Below, piece after piece: positions 1 to 8,076 of a DNA stretch of 53,616 nt (position 1 is its first letter; every line of letters starts with the position of its first letter). A model generated the notes under the pieces. That model saw nothing but the letters and a program-made list of their open reading frames with translations. It was not told the origin of the DNA and searched no databases. The position numbers and the translations under genes were made by a program. The stretch comes from UBA3775 sp964584255 (lineage in GTDB: Bacteria > Bacillota > Clostridia > Lachnospirales > Lachnospiraceae): positions 1 through 53,616 of the forward strand of contig CAZOZM010000012.1 of assembly GCA_964584255.1 (NCBI GenBank). The letters run 5' to 3'.

Positions 1-52
1 CTAGCTGGCGGAACCTCTCATTTTATTTTGTACTAAATCTTGACACAGGACC
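1..52. mobile_element. Possible right end of an insertion sequence (very uncertain)
   Basis: Read inward on the minus strand from about position 52, the sequence begins GGTCCTGTGTCAAGATT and continues into an A/T-rich stretch. This resembles my recollection of IS256-type terminal repeats in Lachnospiraceae. A short open frame on the plus strand ends with TAA at 34-36 and could be the last codons of a transposase lying outside the window. No second terminal repeat or target duplication is visible, so this is only a suggestion. Positions 53-336 hold no gene or signal that I recognise. Confidence 0.2.
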
Positions 53-336
53 ACACTTTTCTTCTTTTCCGTCTTTTTAATATCTCATTTCTTTCCTCCC
101 ATTCTGCATCTACAGTATACAGATAAAATACTACTTTCAAAGAATTGTAGGGAAATTATCCATTCCTGTTTAAAAGATGTGCAAAACAATATGTTGTTAT
201 TACGACACCACCATACTGATATATTGTCAATAATATATCGCATTTCTTCAAGGTCATTCTGTTTAATCTCCCGTTAAAATCAAAAACCACCCATATTTTA
301 CCAATATAATTCACTATAACTCCAAACGGACAACTA

Positions 337-380
337 AAAAAGCACTTTCTTTGCCGGATTTCCGTAAAGAAAGTGCTTTT
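337..380. terminator. Intrinsic terminator, probably for the MATE gene
   Basis: A 15-bp inverted repeat (AAAAGCACTTTCTTT and its complement) surrounds a 13-nt loop and is flanked by A and T runs on both sides, so it can work in either direction. It lies about 140 bp past the stop of the minus-strand MATE gene. An 81-codon frame running through it (156-401) is not a credible gene. Confidence 0.75.
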
Positions 381-517
381 CATAAATTCATGACATAACA
401 AAAATTTTCATGTCATTTCCGGTATATTTTCTATTTTCACATATGATATCAGTATTTTCTTCCAATTAAACTTCATCGTTTTAACCCGTTACTAACTTAC
501 AATTCCTATTCAAATGC

Positions 518-1843
518 TTAATATCCGTACTTTTTTCTTTTGTTTTTCATGAACAGAACCGTAACCAATACTGCCATCAGTTCTGCCACAACAATCGAAG
601 TCCAAATTCCATCAATCCCCATAAAAAACGGCAGAATAATTACCGCAGCTATCTGAAAAACAAGTGTTCTCAAGAACGAAATTGCAGCTGAAACCGGTCC
701 GTCATTAAGTGCCGTGAAGAATGATGAACCAAAAATAGCAAATCCAGAAAGTAAAAACGAGAATGAAAAGATTCCAAAGGCTCTTATTGTGAGTTCTAAG
801 AGGTCTTCATCATATCCTACAAACATATTGGCCAACGGCCCAGCCAATATCAGCGCCGCTCCAAACATTACAACCGCAAAGCATCCGATTATTGTAAGAC
901 TTTTTTTGACAAGCCCTTTCAATTCATGCTTATTTGCAGCACCGTAATGATAACTTATAACCGGAGCAATTCCCGTTGAATATCCGATGAATACAGCCTG
1001 AAAAATCATACTCACATACATAAGAACCCCGTATGCTGCCACGCCATCTTCTCCGGCATACTTAAGAAGCTGCGCATTATATAACATACTCACTATCGAC
1101 ATTGATATATTGCTCATTAGCTCAGATGAACCGTTCAAACATGTTATTCCAAGAATTCTCATCTCTACTTTGGTTTTACCGAGTTTTAACATACTTCCGT
1201 TTTTTCTGCTGAAATATATCAGCGGAAGAATTCCACCGACGCACTGACTTATTGCCGTTGCAGCAGCAGCTCCTGCAATCCCCCATGGCAATACGGCAAC
1301 GAAAAGCGCATCCAAAACCATGTTTGTAACTCCGGCTGCAACTGTCACCACAAGCCCAAGTACGGGTTTCCCTGATGTAGCAAAAAGACACTGAAATTCA
1401 TATTGTAAAATATATGCTGGCACCGCAGCCAGAATAATGCGTCCATATATAACACAGTTATCAAGCATTTCTCCTTCTGCACCAAGCAGACCGGCTATCG
1501 GTTCTATTAAGGCAATACCAATAACCGCAAATATCACACCGCACACAATGGAGCTGTATACAACAAGTGAAAAAATCCTGTTAGCCTTCTTTTCATCGCC
1601 TTCTCCAAGCGTTTTGGCTATAAGTGCACCTCCTCCGGTTCCAAACATAAAACCGGCTGATCCCAAAATCATCAAAAATGGCATAATGAAATTGACGGCC
1701 GTAAATTGAACCTTGCCGGCATAATTTGACACAAAGAAGCCATCTACAACTCCGTATATCGACGTAAAAACGAGCATAATAATTGATGGCAGTGTAAACT
1801 TTAAAAGCTTTCTAAATGTAAAGTGATCTGATAATTGAATCAT
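518..1843 (-). CDS. MATE family multidrug/cation efflux protein (MepA-like)
   Basis: This 441-residue polytopic membrane protein has about twelve hydrophobic segments in two similar halves, the usual size and layout of MATE (multi-antimicrobial extrusion) exporters, which move cationic or polar compounds out of the cell using Na+ or H+ gradients. The start VDGFFVSNYAG and the motif YSTGIAPVISYHYGA are typical of the DinF/MepA branch of Firmicutes. The ATG start is preceded by an AGAGGGG ribosome site. The gene has its own promoter and a 250-nt leader with a terminator, so expression is probably controlled by an RNA switch. If the leader is a guanidine-IV (mepA) riboswitch, the substrate would be guanidine or a related cation. 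That assignment is inference; the MATE family call is secure. Confidence 0.93.
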   Translation of the reverse strand: MIQLSDHFTFRKLLKFTLPSIIMLVFTSIYGVVDGFFVSNYAGKVQFTAVNFIMPFLMILGSAGFMFGTGGGALIAKTLGEGDEKKANRIFSLVVYSSIVCGVIFAVIGIALIEPIAGLLGAEGEMLDNCVIYGRIILAAVPAYILQYEFQCLFATSGKPVLGLVVTVAAGVTNMVLDALFVAVLPWGIAGAAAATAISQCVGGILPLIYFSRKNGSMLKLGKTKVEMRILGITCLNGSSELMSNISMSIVSMLYNAQLLKYAGEDGVAAYGVLMYVSMIFQAVFIGYSTGIAPVISYHYGAANKHELKGLVKKSLTIIGCFAVVMFGAALILAGPLANMFVGYDEDLLELTIRAFGIFSFSFLLSGFAIFGSSFFTALNDGPVSAAISFLRTLVFQIAAVIILPFFMGIDGIWTSIVVAELMAVLVTVLFMKNKRKKYGY

Positions 1844-1964
1844 ATTGCCCCTCTTATAATAAAGTAGTAGTATTTACAGTCTCTCTAAAGACTGTCTGCA
1901 TCCTGCAAAGTATGCCGTGGATTATCTTTACCATCTGTTCTTGGATAAGTCCGCCCGATTTAAC

Positions 1965-2006
1965 AAAAAAAGAGCTCGATTAGCAGTTTTCACTGTAACC
2001 GGGCTC
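1965..2006 (-). terminator. Leader (attenuator) terminator upstream of the MATE gene
   Basis: On the minus strand a GAGC...GCUC stem with an inner CAGU-GAAA-ACUG hairpin (GNRA loop) is followed directly by seven U residues. It lies between the promoter at 2100-2128 and the coding start at 1843, so transcription must pass it before reaching the MATE gene. Its 5' side adjoins the aptamer-like region at 2011-2078, the arrangement expected of a transcription-controlling riboswitch. Confidence 0.8.
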
Positions 2007-2010
2007 ACCC

Positions 2011-2078
2011 GACATCTTCTCCGACAGAAATTCCAATTGGAATCAGGCACTACGGTGCCCTGCCCTCCGATGATCATA
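2011..2078 (-). promoter_or_regulatory. Structured leader of the MATE gene; candidate guanidine-IV (mepA) riboswitch
   Basis: The RNA read from the minus strand can pair CAUC near 2070 with GAUG near 2014, then CAG with CUG. It contains a GGCAC-CGUA-GUGCC hairpin (2046-2059) and a perfect UUCCAAUUGGAA palindrome (2031-2042). Purine-rich GGAGGG and GGAGAA strands face each other in an internal loop. An intrinsic terminator follows immediately. Guanidine-IV riboswitches are known upstream of mepA-type MATE genes in Clostridia. The gene context and layout match, but I could not test the class consensus, so the ligand is inferred. Confidence 0.5.
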
Positions 2079-2099
2079 TTCATTTATCCACAAAGCAGA

Positions 2100-2128
2100 A
2101 TTTTATCATCTGTTTCTTTACTTGTCAA
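2100..2128 (-). promoter_or_regulatory. Sigma-A promoter of the MATE leader
   Basis: The minus strand carries TTGACA (2123-2128), a 17-bp spacer and TAAAAT (2100-2105). Transcription would start near 2093, giving a leader of about 250 nt that contains the structured element and its terminator. Confidence 0.8.
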
Positions 2129-2215
2129 TAAGTCATACTGTTTCTATATACAGTATTCATAAAACCTGTCGTTTCCTGTCGCTCTCCCCAACCGAATAAA
2201 ATCCGATCTGAATCC

Positions 2216-2290
2216 TTGATTTCACTTTACGTTTTTGTTATCATACCCTTGTATCCGAACATTCTGATTATAATATGTCTTATATAAGAC
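2216..2290 (+). promoter_or_regulatory. Promoter and palindrome upstream of the FAD-dependent oxidoreductase
   Basis: TTGATT (2216-2221), a 17-bp spacer and TATCAT (2239-2244) form a reasonable sigma-A promoter. A perfect 14-bp palindrome, GTCTTATATAAGAC (2277-2290), lies about 30 bp downstream in the leader and could be an operator. The regulator is unknown. Confidence 0.45.
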
Positions 2291-2344
2291 CAACCTGTAT
2301 TCTCCATTTCAGATACACTATCCATTAATCTCACGGAGGTTTTT

Positions 2345-3727
2345 ATGAAGCATTACGATGTTATTATTGTCGGTGCGGGACCGGGTGGCATTTTCGCTGC
2401 ATACGAATTAATAAAACAAAATGCCGGACTTTCCATTGCCGTTTTTGAAGCCGGTCATAAACTGTCCGGACGTAAATGTCCTATTGACGGAAACAAGGTT
2501 ACAAACTGCATAAATTGTAAAAGCTGCTCAATAATGAGTGGATTTGGTGGTGCCGGTGCATTTTCAGATGGAAAATATAACATCACAAATGATTTCGGCG
2601 GCACTCTCTACGAGCATGTTGGCCGTAAACAGGCTATTGAACTCATGAAATATGTTGACGATATCAATACAGCATATGGTGGCGCCAGTACCAGACTTTA
2701 CTCAACTGCCGGAACTCAATTCAAGAAAATATGTATGCAGAACAAACTCAAACTGTTAGATGCGTCTGTCCGCCATTTGGGCACCGACATCAATTACATA
2801 GTTTTGGAAAATCTGTATAATCTTCTTAAAGACAAGGCCGATTTTTATTTTAATACCCCTGTTATCTCAATGGAGCATTCCGACAACGGATGTATAATTC
2901 ATACGGAAAAAGACGACTATCAGTGTTCCAAATGCATTGTTTCAGTTGGGCGCAGCGGAAGTAAATGGATGGAGGAAATATGCCGCCAGATGGATATTCC
3001 GACTAAATCCAACCGTGTCGATATAGGAGTTCGTGTGGAACTTCCCGCAGTCATCTTCTCTCATCTCACGGATGAGCTCTATGAGAGTAAAATCGTTTAT
3101 AGAACCAGACAGTTTGAGGATAACGTCCGAACTTTCTGCATGAATCCTCATGGAATTGTCGTAAACGAAAATACCAATGGCATAGTGACGGTAAACGGAC
3201 ACAGTTATGAGGGTGAGGATATGCAGACAGAGAATACAAACTTTGCCCTTTTGGTTGCCAAACATTTTTCCGAGCCGTTCAAAGACAGTAACGGCTATGG
3301 TGAAAGCATTGCAAGGCTTTCGAACATGCTCGGAGGCGGTGTCATCGTTCAGCGCTTTGGAGATCTCGTAAGAGGACGCAGAAGCACGGGAAGCCGTATT
3401 GAGGAGGGATTGGTTACCCCTACCCTTTCTGCAACTCCGGGAGACCTCAGCCTCGTTCTTCCAAAAAGAATTCTGGACGGAATCATCGAAATGATATATG
3501 CTCTTGATAAAATCGCACCCGGAACAGCCAATGACGACACGTTGCTTTATGGTGTAGAGGTAAAGTTCTACAATATGGAAGTTGAGCTTGATGAAAATCT
3601 TGAAAGCAAATACAGAGGACTTTACATAATAGGTGATGGCAGCGGTGTTACTCATTCACTGTCACATGCCTCGGCAAGCGGAGTATATGTTGCAAGACAC
3701 ATCTGCGAAAATCTCAAAAAAGTTTAA
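2345..3727 (+). CDS. FAD-dependent oxidoreductase (COG2509-like, uncharacterised)
   Basis: This 460-residue protein starts with a classic Rossmann dinucleotide-binding motif, GAGPGGIFAAYEL, about eight residues in. It continues with a Cys cluster CPIDGNKVTNCINCKSC and the strongly conserved stretch SGFGGAGAFSDGK. The C-terminus has a second FAD-contacting segment, GLYIIGDGSGVTHSLSHASASG. These features match the large family of NAD/FAD-utilising dehydrogenases annotated as COG2509, whose physiological substrate is unknown. The spaced Cys residues might bind metal or a cluster, but this is not established. An ACGGAGG site 7 nt upstream fixes the ATG start. The gene stands alone between its own promoter and a bidirectional terminator. 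Confidence 0.85.
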   Translation: MKHYDVIIVGAGPGGIFAAYELIKQNAGLSIAVFEAGHKLSGRKCPIDGNKVTNCINCKSCSIMSGFGGAGAFSDGKYNITNDFGGTLYEHVGRKQAIELMKYVDDINTAYGGASTRLYSTAGTQFKKICMQNKLKLLDASVRHLGTDINYIVLENLYNLLKDKADFYFNTPVISMEHSDNGCIIHTEKDDYQCSKCIVSVGRSGSKWMEEICRQMDIPTKSNRVDIGVRVELPAVIFSHLTDELYESKIVYRTRQFEDNVRTFCMNPHGIVVNENTNGIVTVNGHSYEGEDMQTENTNFALLVAKHFSEPFKDSNGYGESIARLSNMLGGGVIVQRFGDLVRGRRSTGSRIEEGLVTPTLSATPGDLSLVLPKRILDGIIEMIYALDKIAPGTANDDTLLYGVEVKFYNMEVELDENLESKYRGLYIIGDGSGVTHSLSHASASGVYVARHICENLKKV

Positions 3728-3735
3728 AACAAAGT

Positions 3736-3774
3736 ATAAGGCGATATGTTCAAAACATGTCGCCTTATCTTTTT
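3736..3774. terminator. Bidirectional terminator between convergent genes
   Basis: AAGGCGA pairs with TCGCCTT and an inner ATGTT pairs with AACAT, followed by a T-rich tail. It lies at the convergent ends of the oxidoreductase and the ABC permease, and its tail touches the permease stop codon. Confidence 0.85.
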
Positions 3775-6097
3775 ACTCTACATTTTTCAACGCCTCATCC
3801 ATGCGTATTTTTCTTATTCTGTTAAAATCAAGCAATGCAACAACCATGTATGCAACAATTACAAAGACAAACATTTTCGTGCACCCTGCCATGGACAATT
3901 TGAAATCATACCATCCGCTGTAATCCATAATCATTACCCGCCAACAGGCCCTCATCATCTGTTTACCTATGAAAACACCGAGCAGTGATTCCATTATCAC
4001 GACGAATGTGGTGGAGAGCAGATATAATCCTGCTATCTCACTGTTTTTGTATCCCAGAATTTTTGTCATTGAAATAGCATTCTCATTTTTTTCTATTATT
4101 ATCTTAGTCAGAAGATAAATAAGAAATACCGAAAGCACTATACAAAGATACTGGAAGTATTCCATCACCGAACCCATTGAATGATCGAGCTGATCGCACA
4201 TTTTGGTTATTTCCTTTTCCGTAATGATGGCAGCTATCAAATCTTTGTCCAAATCATTAATTTCACTGTCCGAGAAGAAACCGGTGAATATTCCCTCGCT
4301 TACATCAAAGTCTTTTCTGTATGCCTCCTCATCGACAAAAGCAGCAATACTTTGTGTTCCTTCATAGATTCCCACAATTTTATACTCGTAAGACTTATCG
4401 GCATATTTATCATCAAGCCTGATCGTATCCCCTTCTTTCAATGAAAATTTCTTACTGAAAGGATCCGTAATCACCACTTCTCCCATCTTGAGGGAATCCA
4501 ATTGTTCTGACTTTATATATTCACTTTCCTCTGCTATCCCATATAGAGAGATTTCTTCTTCATGGTCATTCTTTGTATAAAGCAGTGATGTCATGAGAAA
4601 CTTTTCCGCATCTTCATTTTTCGTCTCAACAACATTACCGTTTTTATCAATACTTGTTGTAAGCACATATTGATATTTTGAAATCATGCTCTCTGCCGCA
4701 TTTTCTTTGTAATAGTCAAGTGTTTCCGGCATTCCGACGGAAAAAGCAAGCAGTAACATTACAAAAACAATTCCAACAAAAAGTATCAGGTAATTCACAG
4801 TATTCTGCAATACGATTCTAATACGGAATCTGCTGAAAAAGGATATTCTTGGCAGCCTCACCGTCTTCTGTCTTTTTCTCTTTTTCAAATCATGCCGCAG
4901 AAACTGTAACGGTGTCTTTTTCATATTGTATGTTATTACTGCAAAATTTACCACCAGCATAATTACAATAGGTATAAGAGTAGTTTTTACGAAAGCTTCA
5001 GAATTCCATATTGTCTTATAGGTAGGAAGACTGTAACTGTCGTAGTACATACCAACGACTATGTCTTTAAGCACGGTATATCCCAGGATGTTTCCTATAA
5101 GTGCTGAAATCAATGTTACAACCATGGGTACTGAAATAAAATGGAAAACAAGTTCTCCCCTTGTATATCCCGAGGCTCTTAATGTTCCTATAACAGATGA
5201 TTCCCTTGATATCGTATTGCTGATTGTAAGTGCGAAAATAAAAGCAATAATTACAATGAATACTGCAAGTAACACTGCCATTAGAGACTCATCTGATTCA
5301 ATATCCGAAATTGCAAATTGTATTGCCTGGTTTGAGTAGGCCGGAAGATAGTCTTCCAAATCATTTCCGGCCGAGAGAACCTGTTTGTACATGCCCTCCA
5401 AAAATTCATCAGAAGCTTCTTTTTTCTCAATATCACTTATCGGATTTTCGTTGTAGAACCAGGAATACGAATAATGTATCCTCTCGTTCAATTTGTCAAA
5501 CCCTTCCCGGGTAAGCATACCGACATCAAATTTTATCGCATCAAACATCAGGTCCGTATTTTTTTCATGCAATGTGGAATAATTTACATATGCTATAAGA
5601 CCAACAACTTTATACTTACATTCTCCGATTGTAATCTCGTCGTCAACCATTATTCCTGCATTATCTGCATGCATACGGTCGATTGCCACTTCACTTTCGT
5701 TTTCCGGCAGACGTCCGTCCAATACACAGGCTCCATTTATCTCTTCATTTCTGACATACACTCTGATTGTGCCGTCAGACTCACCATCATTATCATTGTC
5801 CTCGCTTTCATTTCTGTAGAAAAATTCGTGTATTTGAGAATCCGTTTCTGAACTGATTTTTTCCATAAGCTCCTTATCAGCCTTTTGAGTAAGTTCAAAA
5901 TGGCCGTCTTCAAGCTTATATTTTTCTGTTGATTCATCTGAAGCAACTATCATACTCCCGTTTGCAACATACATTCCTGAAACAAAACCAATAACCAGAA
6001 TCAGAAATAATGACGTTACAAAATACTTTTTCCAATCCGTTTTAAGCTCTTTGGGTATTCTTTTTATAAGAGGATTTCCTACTTTCTTACCGCTCAT
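3773..6097 (-). CDS. ABC transporter permease, FtsX/MacB-like
   Basis: The 774-residue protein has one N-terminal membrane segment (about residues 24-46) and a roughly 230-residue extracytoplasmic domain. A block of three membrane segments follows (about 270-390), then a fourth near 440, a second external domain, and three final segments. This is the duplicated FtsX-domain architecture of large MacB/LolCE-type permeases, which act mechanically on external or membrane substrates rather than forming a simple channel. It starts 12 bp after the ATPase gene behind GGGAG, so the two clearly form one transporter. The substrate cannot be read from the sequence. Association with an HMA protein hints at metal or envelope stress. 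Confidence 0.9.
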   Translation of the reverse strand: MSGKKVGNPLIKRIPKELKTDWKKYFVTSLFLILVIGFVSGMYVANGSMIVASDESTEKYKLEDGHFELTQKADKELMEKISSETDSQIHEFFYRNESEDNDNDGESDGTIRVYVRNEEINGACVLDGRLPENESEVAIDRMHADNAGIMVDDEITIGECKYKVVGLIAYVNYSTLHEKNTDLMFDAIKFDVGMLTREGFDKLNERIHYSYSWFYNENPISDIEKKEASDEFLEGMYKQVLSAGNDLEDYLPAYSNQAIQFAISDIESDESLMAVLLAVFIVIIAFIFALTISNTISRESSVIGTLRASGYTRGELVFHFISVPMVVTLISALIGNILGYTVLKDIVVGMYYDSYSLPTYKTIWNSEAFVKTTLIPIVIMLVVNFAVITYNMKKTPLQFLRHDLKKRKRQKTVRLPRISFFSRFRIRIVLQNTVNYLILFVGIVFVMLLLAFSVGMPETLDYYKENAAESMISKYQYVLTTSIDKNGNVVETKNEDAEKFLMTSLLYTKNDHEEEISLYGIAEESEYIKSEQLDSLKMGEVVITDPFSKKFSLKEGDTIRLDDKYADKSYEYKIVGIYEGTQSIAAFVDEEAYRKDFDVSEGIFTGFFSDSEINDLDKDLIAAIITEKEITKMCDQLDHSMGSVMEYFQYLCIVLSVFLIYLLTKIIIEKNENAISMTKILGYKNSEIAGLYLLSTTFVVIMESLLGVFIGKQMMRACWRVMIMDYSGWYDFKLSMAGCTKMFVFVIVAYMVVALLDFNRIRKIRMDEALKNVE

Positions 6098-6109
6098 GCC
6101 GTCACTCCC

Positions 6110-6826
6110 TTACCATTCAAGATTCTCTGCGTGAACTTTGTTCAGATTCACCTCATTTTTTCTTACAACACCGTCACGAAGCTTAATCACATGATCAGCC
6201 ATTTCCTTTATAGCCTCATTGTGTGTTACCATAATCACGGTATTTCCATATTTGACATTTACATCTTCTATAAGCTTAAGTATTTCCTTGGATGTATTAT
6301 AATCAAGTGCTCCGGTCGGTTCATCACATAAAAGTATATCAGGATTCTTTACAATTGCGCGTCCGATTGATACCCTCTGCTGCTGACCTCCCGAAAGCTG
6401 ATTAGTAAGCTTATACCTGTGTTCATAAAGACCGAGCGTATGCAGAAGCTCGTCAATATCAAGTGCGTTATCGGATAAATATGCACCAACCTCTATATTT
6501 TCCTTTACATTAAGGTTTCCTATAAGATTATACATCTGAAATACATATCCCAGATGTTTTCTTCTGTACCGGGTAAGGTTTTTCTCGTTCATATCCTTCA
6601 ATTTGTCACCGTTAATAGAAATATAACCGGAGTCTGCGCTGTCAATTCCACCGATAATATTTAATAAGGTAGATTTTCCCGAACCCGATGGTCCGAGAAG
6701 AACGCAAAATTCACCTTTGGCAACTGAAAAATTCATTCCCTTTATTACTTCCTGTCTTGTATCTCCGCTGCCAAATCCTTTTTTTAAATCCACGATTTCC
6801 AAAAACTTCTTTTCTTCTTCTGACAT
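6110..6826 (-). CDS. ABC transporter ATP-binding protein, LolD/MacB family
   Basis: This is a 238-residue nucleotide-binding subunit with Walker A GPSGSGKST, signature LSGGQQQRVSIGRAI, Walker B ILLCDEPTGALD and the switch histidine in VMVTHNEA. The DEPTGALD form of Walker B is typical of the MacB/LolD/FtsE branch. It partners the FtsX-like permease encoded 12 bp downstream. The upstream HMA gene ends 16 bp before its start, so all three genes are probably transcribed from the promoter near 7319-7347. Confidence 0.95.
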   Translation of the reverse strand: MSEEEKKFLEIVDLKKGFGSGDTRQEVIKGMNFSVAKGEFCVLLGPSGSGKSTLLNIIGGIDSADSGYISINGDKLKDMNEKNLTRYRRKHLGYVFQMYNLIGNLNVKENIEVGAYLSDNALDIDELLHTLGLYEHRYKLTNQLSGGQQQRVSIGRAIVKNPDILLCDEPTGALDYNTSKEILKLIEDVNVKYGNTVIMVTHNEAIKEMADHVIKLRDGVVRKNEVNLNKVHAENLEW

Positions 6827-6842
6827 ACTTCCACCCTTTCTC

Positions 6843-7196
6843 TTATAAAATATTCTTTACTTCATATCCGGCCTTTTCCACAATTTCAGTTATATACGAA
6901 TTACTGATTTTTCTATCCGCATATAAAACTGCTCTTTTTCTCCTAAGACTTACTCTTGCGGCTGCACCTTCAATTTCATTAAGTTTGTTTTCAACCCTGT
7001 CAGAACAGTTTTTGCATTTCATCCCCTCAATAAGTATAACTTTCTTCTCAACCACATTCTCCGGTTTTTCTTTCTTTACTGCTGCCGGGTCCCCTCCTCC
7101 GCAGCATCCGCCCTGACCTTTAAAATGGCTCATACTCGAACGAATCGCATATACAATTGCCAATAAAAGTACCAGGCATACTACAACATCACCCAT
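6843..7196 (-). CDS. Membrane-anchored HMA (heavy-metal-associated) protein
   Basis: The 117-residue protein starts with one membrane helix (about residues 4-20) and a Cys/Gly-rich segment GGCCGGGDP. This resembles the short Cys-rich membrane proteins found beside FeoB. A C-terminal HMA-like domain (about 47-117) follows, with the metal-binding motif GMKCKNC. HMA domains bind soft metals, usually copper or zinc, through the two Cys residues. The ATG is preceded by AGAGG with a 5-nt gap. It is the first gene of the operon that continues into the ABC ATPase and permease. A role as metal sensor, chaperone or trap for the transporter is plausible but not shown. Confidence 0.8.
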   Translation of the reverse strand: MGDVVVCLVLLLAIVYAIRSSMSHFKGQGGCCGGGDPAAVKKEKPENVVEKKVILIEGMKCKNCSDRVENKLNEIEGAAARVSLRRKRAVLYADRKISNSYITEIVEKAGYEVKNIL

Positions 7197-7256
7197 TCCG
7201 TCCTCTTTCCAAGGAAACTATTACGCTTGCATCATAATTCGTAACCCGCTTTCCTT

Positions 7257-7347
7257 TAGTTAGTTGTGTTTACACAGTTAGTCTTGTTTTACTTGGTTAG
7301 TTGCATCTAACTATTCATACTTTACTCCTCTTTTTCTTATATGTCAA
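7257..7347 (-). promoter_or_regulatory. Promoter with GTTAG operator repeats for the HMA-ABC operon
   Basis: The minus strand has TTGACA (7342-7347), a 17-bp spacer and TAAAGT (7319-7324). Immediately downstream, at the expected start of transcription, lies the inverted repeat GTTAG-TTGCAT-CTAAC (7296-7311). Two further GTTAG copies lie at 7277-7281 and 7259-7263, spaced 18-19 bp apart. A TGTG-TTTA-CACA palindrome sits between them (7265-7276). TTAG-rich inverted repeats are reminiscent of DtxR/IdeR-type metal-dependent repressor sites. This fits a metal-binding first gene, but the regulator is inferred. Confidence 0.6.
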
Positions 7348-7411
7348 GCATTAAAATATCCCTATACGATTAAATTTCCCCATTGAACATATTCCATTTT
7401 GCATTTCCTCA

Positions 7412-7420
7412 TGCTATAAT
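7412..7420 (+). promoter_or_regulatory. Extended -10 promoter for the 153-residue protein
   Basis: TGCTATAAT is a perfect extended -10 element. The -35 region (TTCCAT at 17 bp) is weak, as is common with extended -10 promoters. It lies 25 bp before the start codon and may drive the downstream RNA and reverse transcriptase as well. Confidence 0.6.
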
Positions 7421-7445
7421 GAAGCAGAATTTCAAAAAGGAGAAC

Positions 7446-7907
7446 ATGACTATGGGTTTTTTCGACAAATTATCTTCATTTTTATCCACTGCATCTAAAG
7501 TTTCTGACAAGGCAATGGATGTTTATACACAAACCAAAAATATATCTGATACATTTTCCAATAACGGAAAAGCATCCTCTGACAGAAAACCCGGTAAAAC
7601 TGTTGACCAGAGAATACGTAATGTATGTGCCCGCAGTTTTCCTGAATACATACTGAAATCAGGCATTCCTGCTTCTGAAGTTAATGCCGGTTATGATGCT
7701 CGAAATTTCAGTTTTATGTTATTTAAAGACAATTCTCCAAAACTTGCCATAATGGTTTTATCCGGACATAATGATTATGCAAAGAAGGATGTCAGGGCGG
7801 CTCACGAAGCATGTCATACATATGGTATAAACTGCATTAACATAATGACCTATCTTCCAAGTACGGAAGAATATATTACTGACAGAATAATGGCAAACAT
7901 CCGTTAG
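7446..7907 (+). CDS. Unknown 153-residue protein upstream of the reverse transcriptase locus
   Basis: I do not recognise a named family. The ATG at 7446 follows AAGGAG with a good gap, so the frame begins MTMGFFDKLSSFLSTASK rather than further upstream. The first 55 residues are an amphipathic, Ser/Lys-rich helical region. The C-terminal 90 residues form a compact alpha/beta-like domain containing KLAIMVLSGHNDYAKKDV and ITDRIMANIR. Strands with spaced acidic and Lys residues recall small nuclease-like folds, but no catalytic motif is certain. The stop is only 18 nt before the structured RNA that precedes the reverse transcriptase, and no separate promoter for that RNA is obvious. A functional link is therefore possible. 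Confidence 0.7.
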   Translation: MTMGFFDKLSSFLSTASKVSDKAMDVYTQTKNISDTFSNNGKASSDRKPGKTVDQRIRNVCARSFPEYILKSGIPASEVNAGYDARNFSFMLFKDNSPKLAIMVLSGHNDYAKKDVRAAHEACHTYGINCINIMTYLPSTEEYITDRIMANIR

Positions 7908-7925
7908 TTCTGATTTAAAACCGAT

Positions 7926-8070
7926 AAAAAGAAAGAGAAATGTAATTTTTATTACGCCCACGGTGGGCGAAGCATAAGTCTTAAAATGTTTTGTGGGTGA
8001 CAGACTTATGTTCATGCCCGGTCGATAAAGCACGGCTTTATCGTTTCAAAGCTGATTTCTCTTTCTTTTT
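7926..8070 (+). ncRNA. Multi-hairpin structured RNA immediately upstream of the reverse transcriptase
   Basis: A perfect 16-bp inverted repeat (AAAAAGAAAGAGAAAT at 7926-7941 and its complement at 8055-8070) encloses 113 nt. Inside are four perfect hairpins. They are GTAAT/ATTAC (7942-7955), CGCCCA/TGGGCG (7955-7969), CATAAGTCT/AGACTTATG (7973-7981 with 8002-8010) and CGATAAAGC/GCTTTATCG with loop ACG (8023-8043). The element fills the whole gap between two genes and ends 6 nt before the reverse transcriptase ribosome site. The layout resembles retron msr-msd RNAs, where inverted repeats flank the template, and the RNAs of defence-associated reverse transcriptases. It is shorter than most of these. 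It could instead be a leader that controls translation or termination. Confidence 0.7.
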
Positions 8071-8076
8071 TTATTT

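Noticed and set aside
156..401. 81-codon frame on the minus strand
   Set aside because: It runs through the MATE terminator, has no ribosome site and unusual composition; it is not a credible gene.
2942..3655. 237-codon frame opposite the FAD-dependent oxidoreductase
   Set aside because: It is antisense to a gene with clear conserved motifs and has no recognisable domain.
7942..8054. Template for an endless repeated reading frame, as in DRT2 systems
   Set aside because: The enclosed 113 nt is not a multiple of three and contains stop codons on both strands, so concatemeric cDNA would not stay open.
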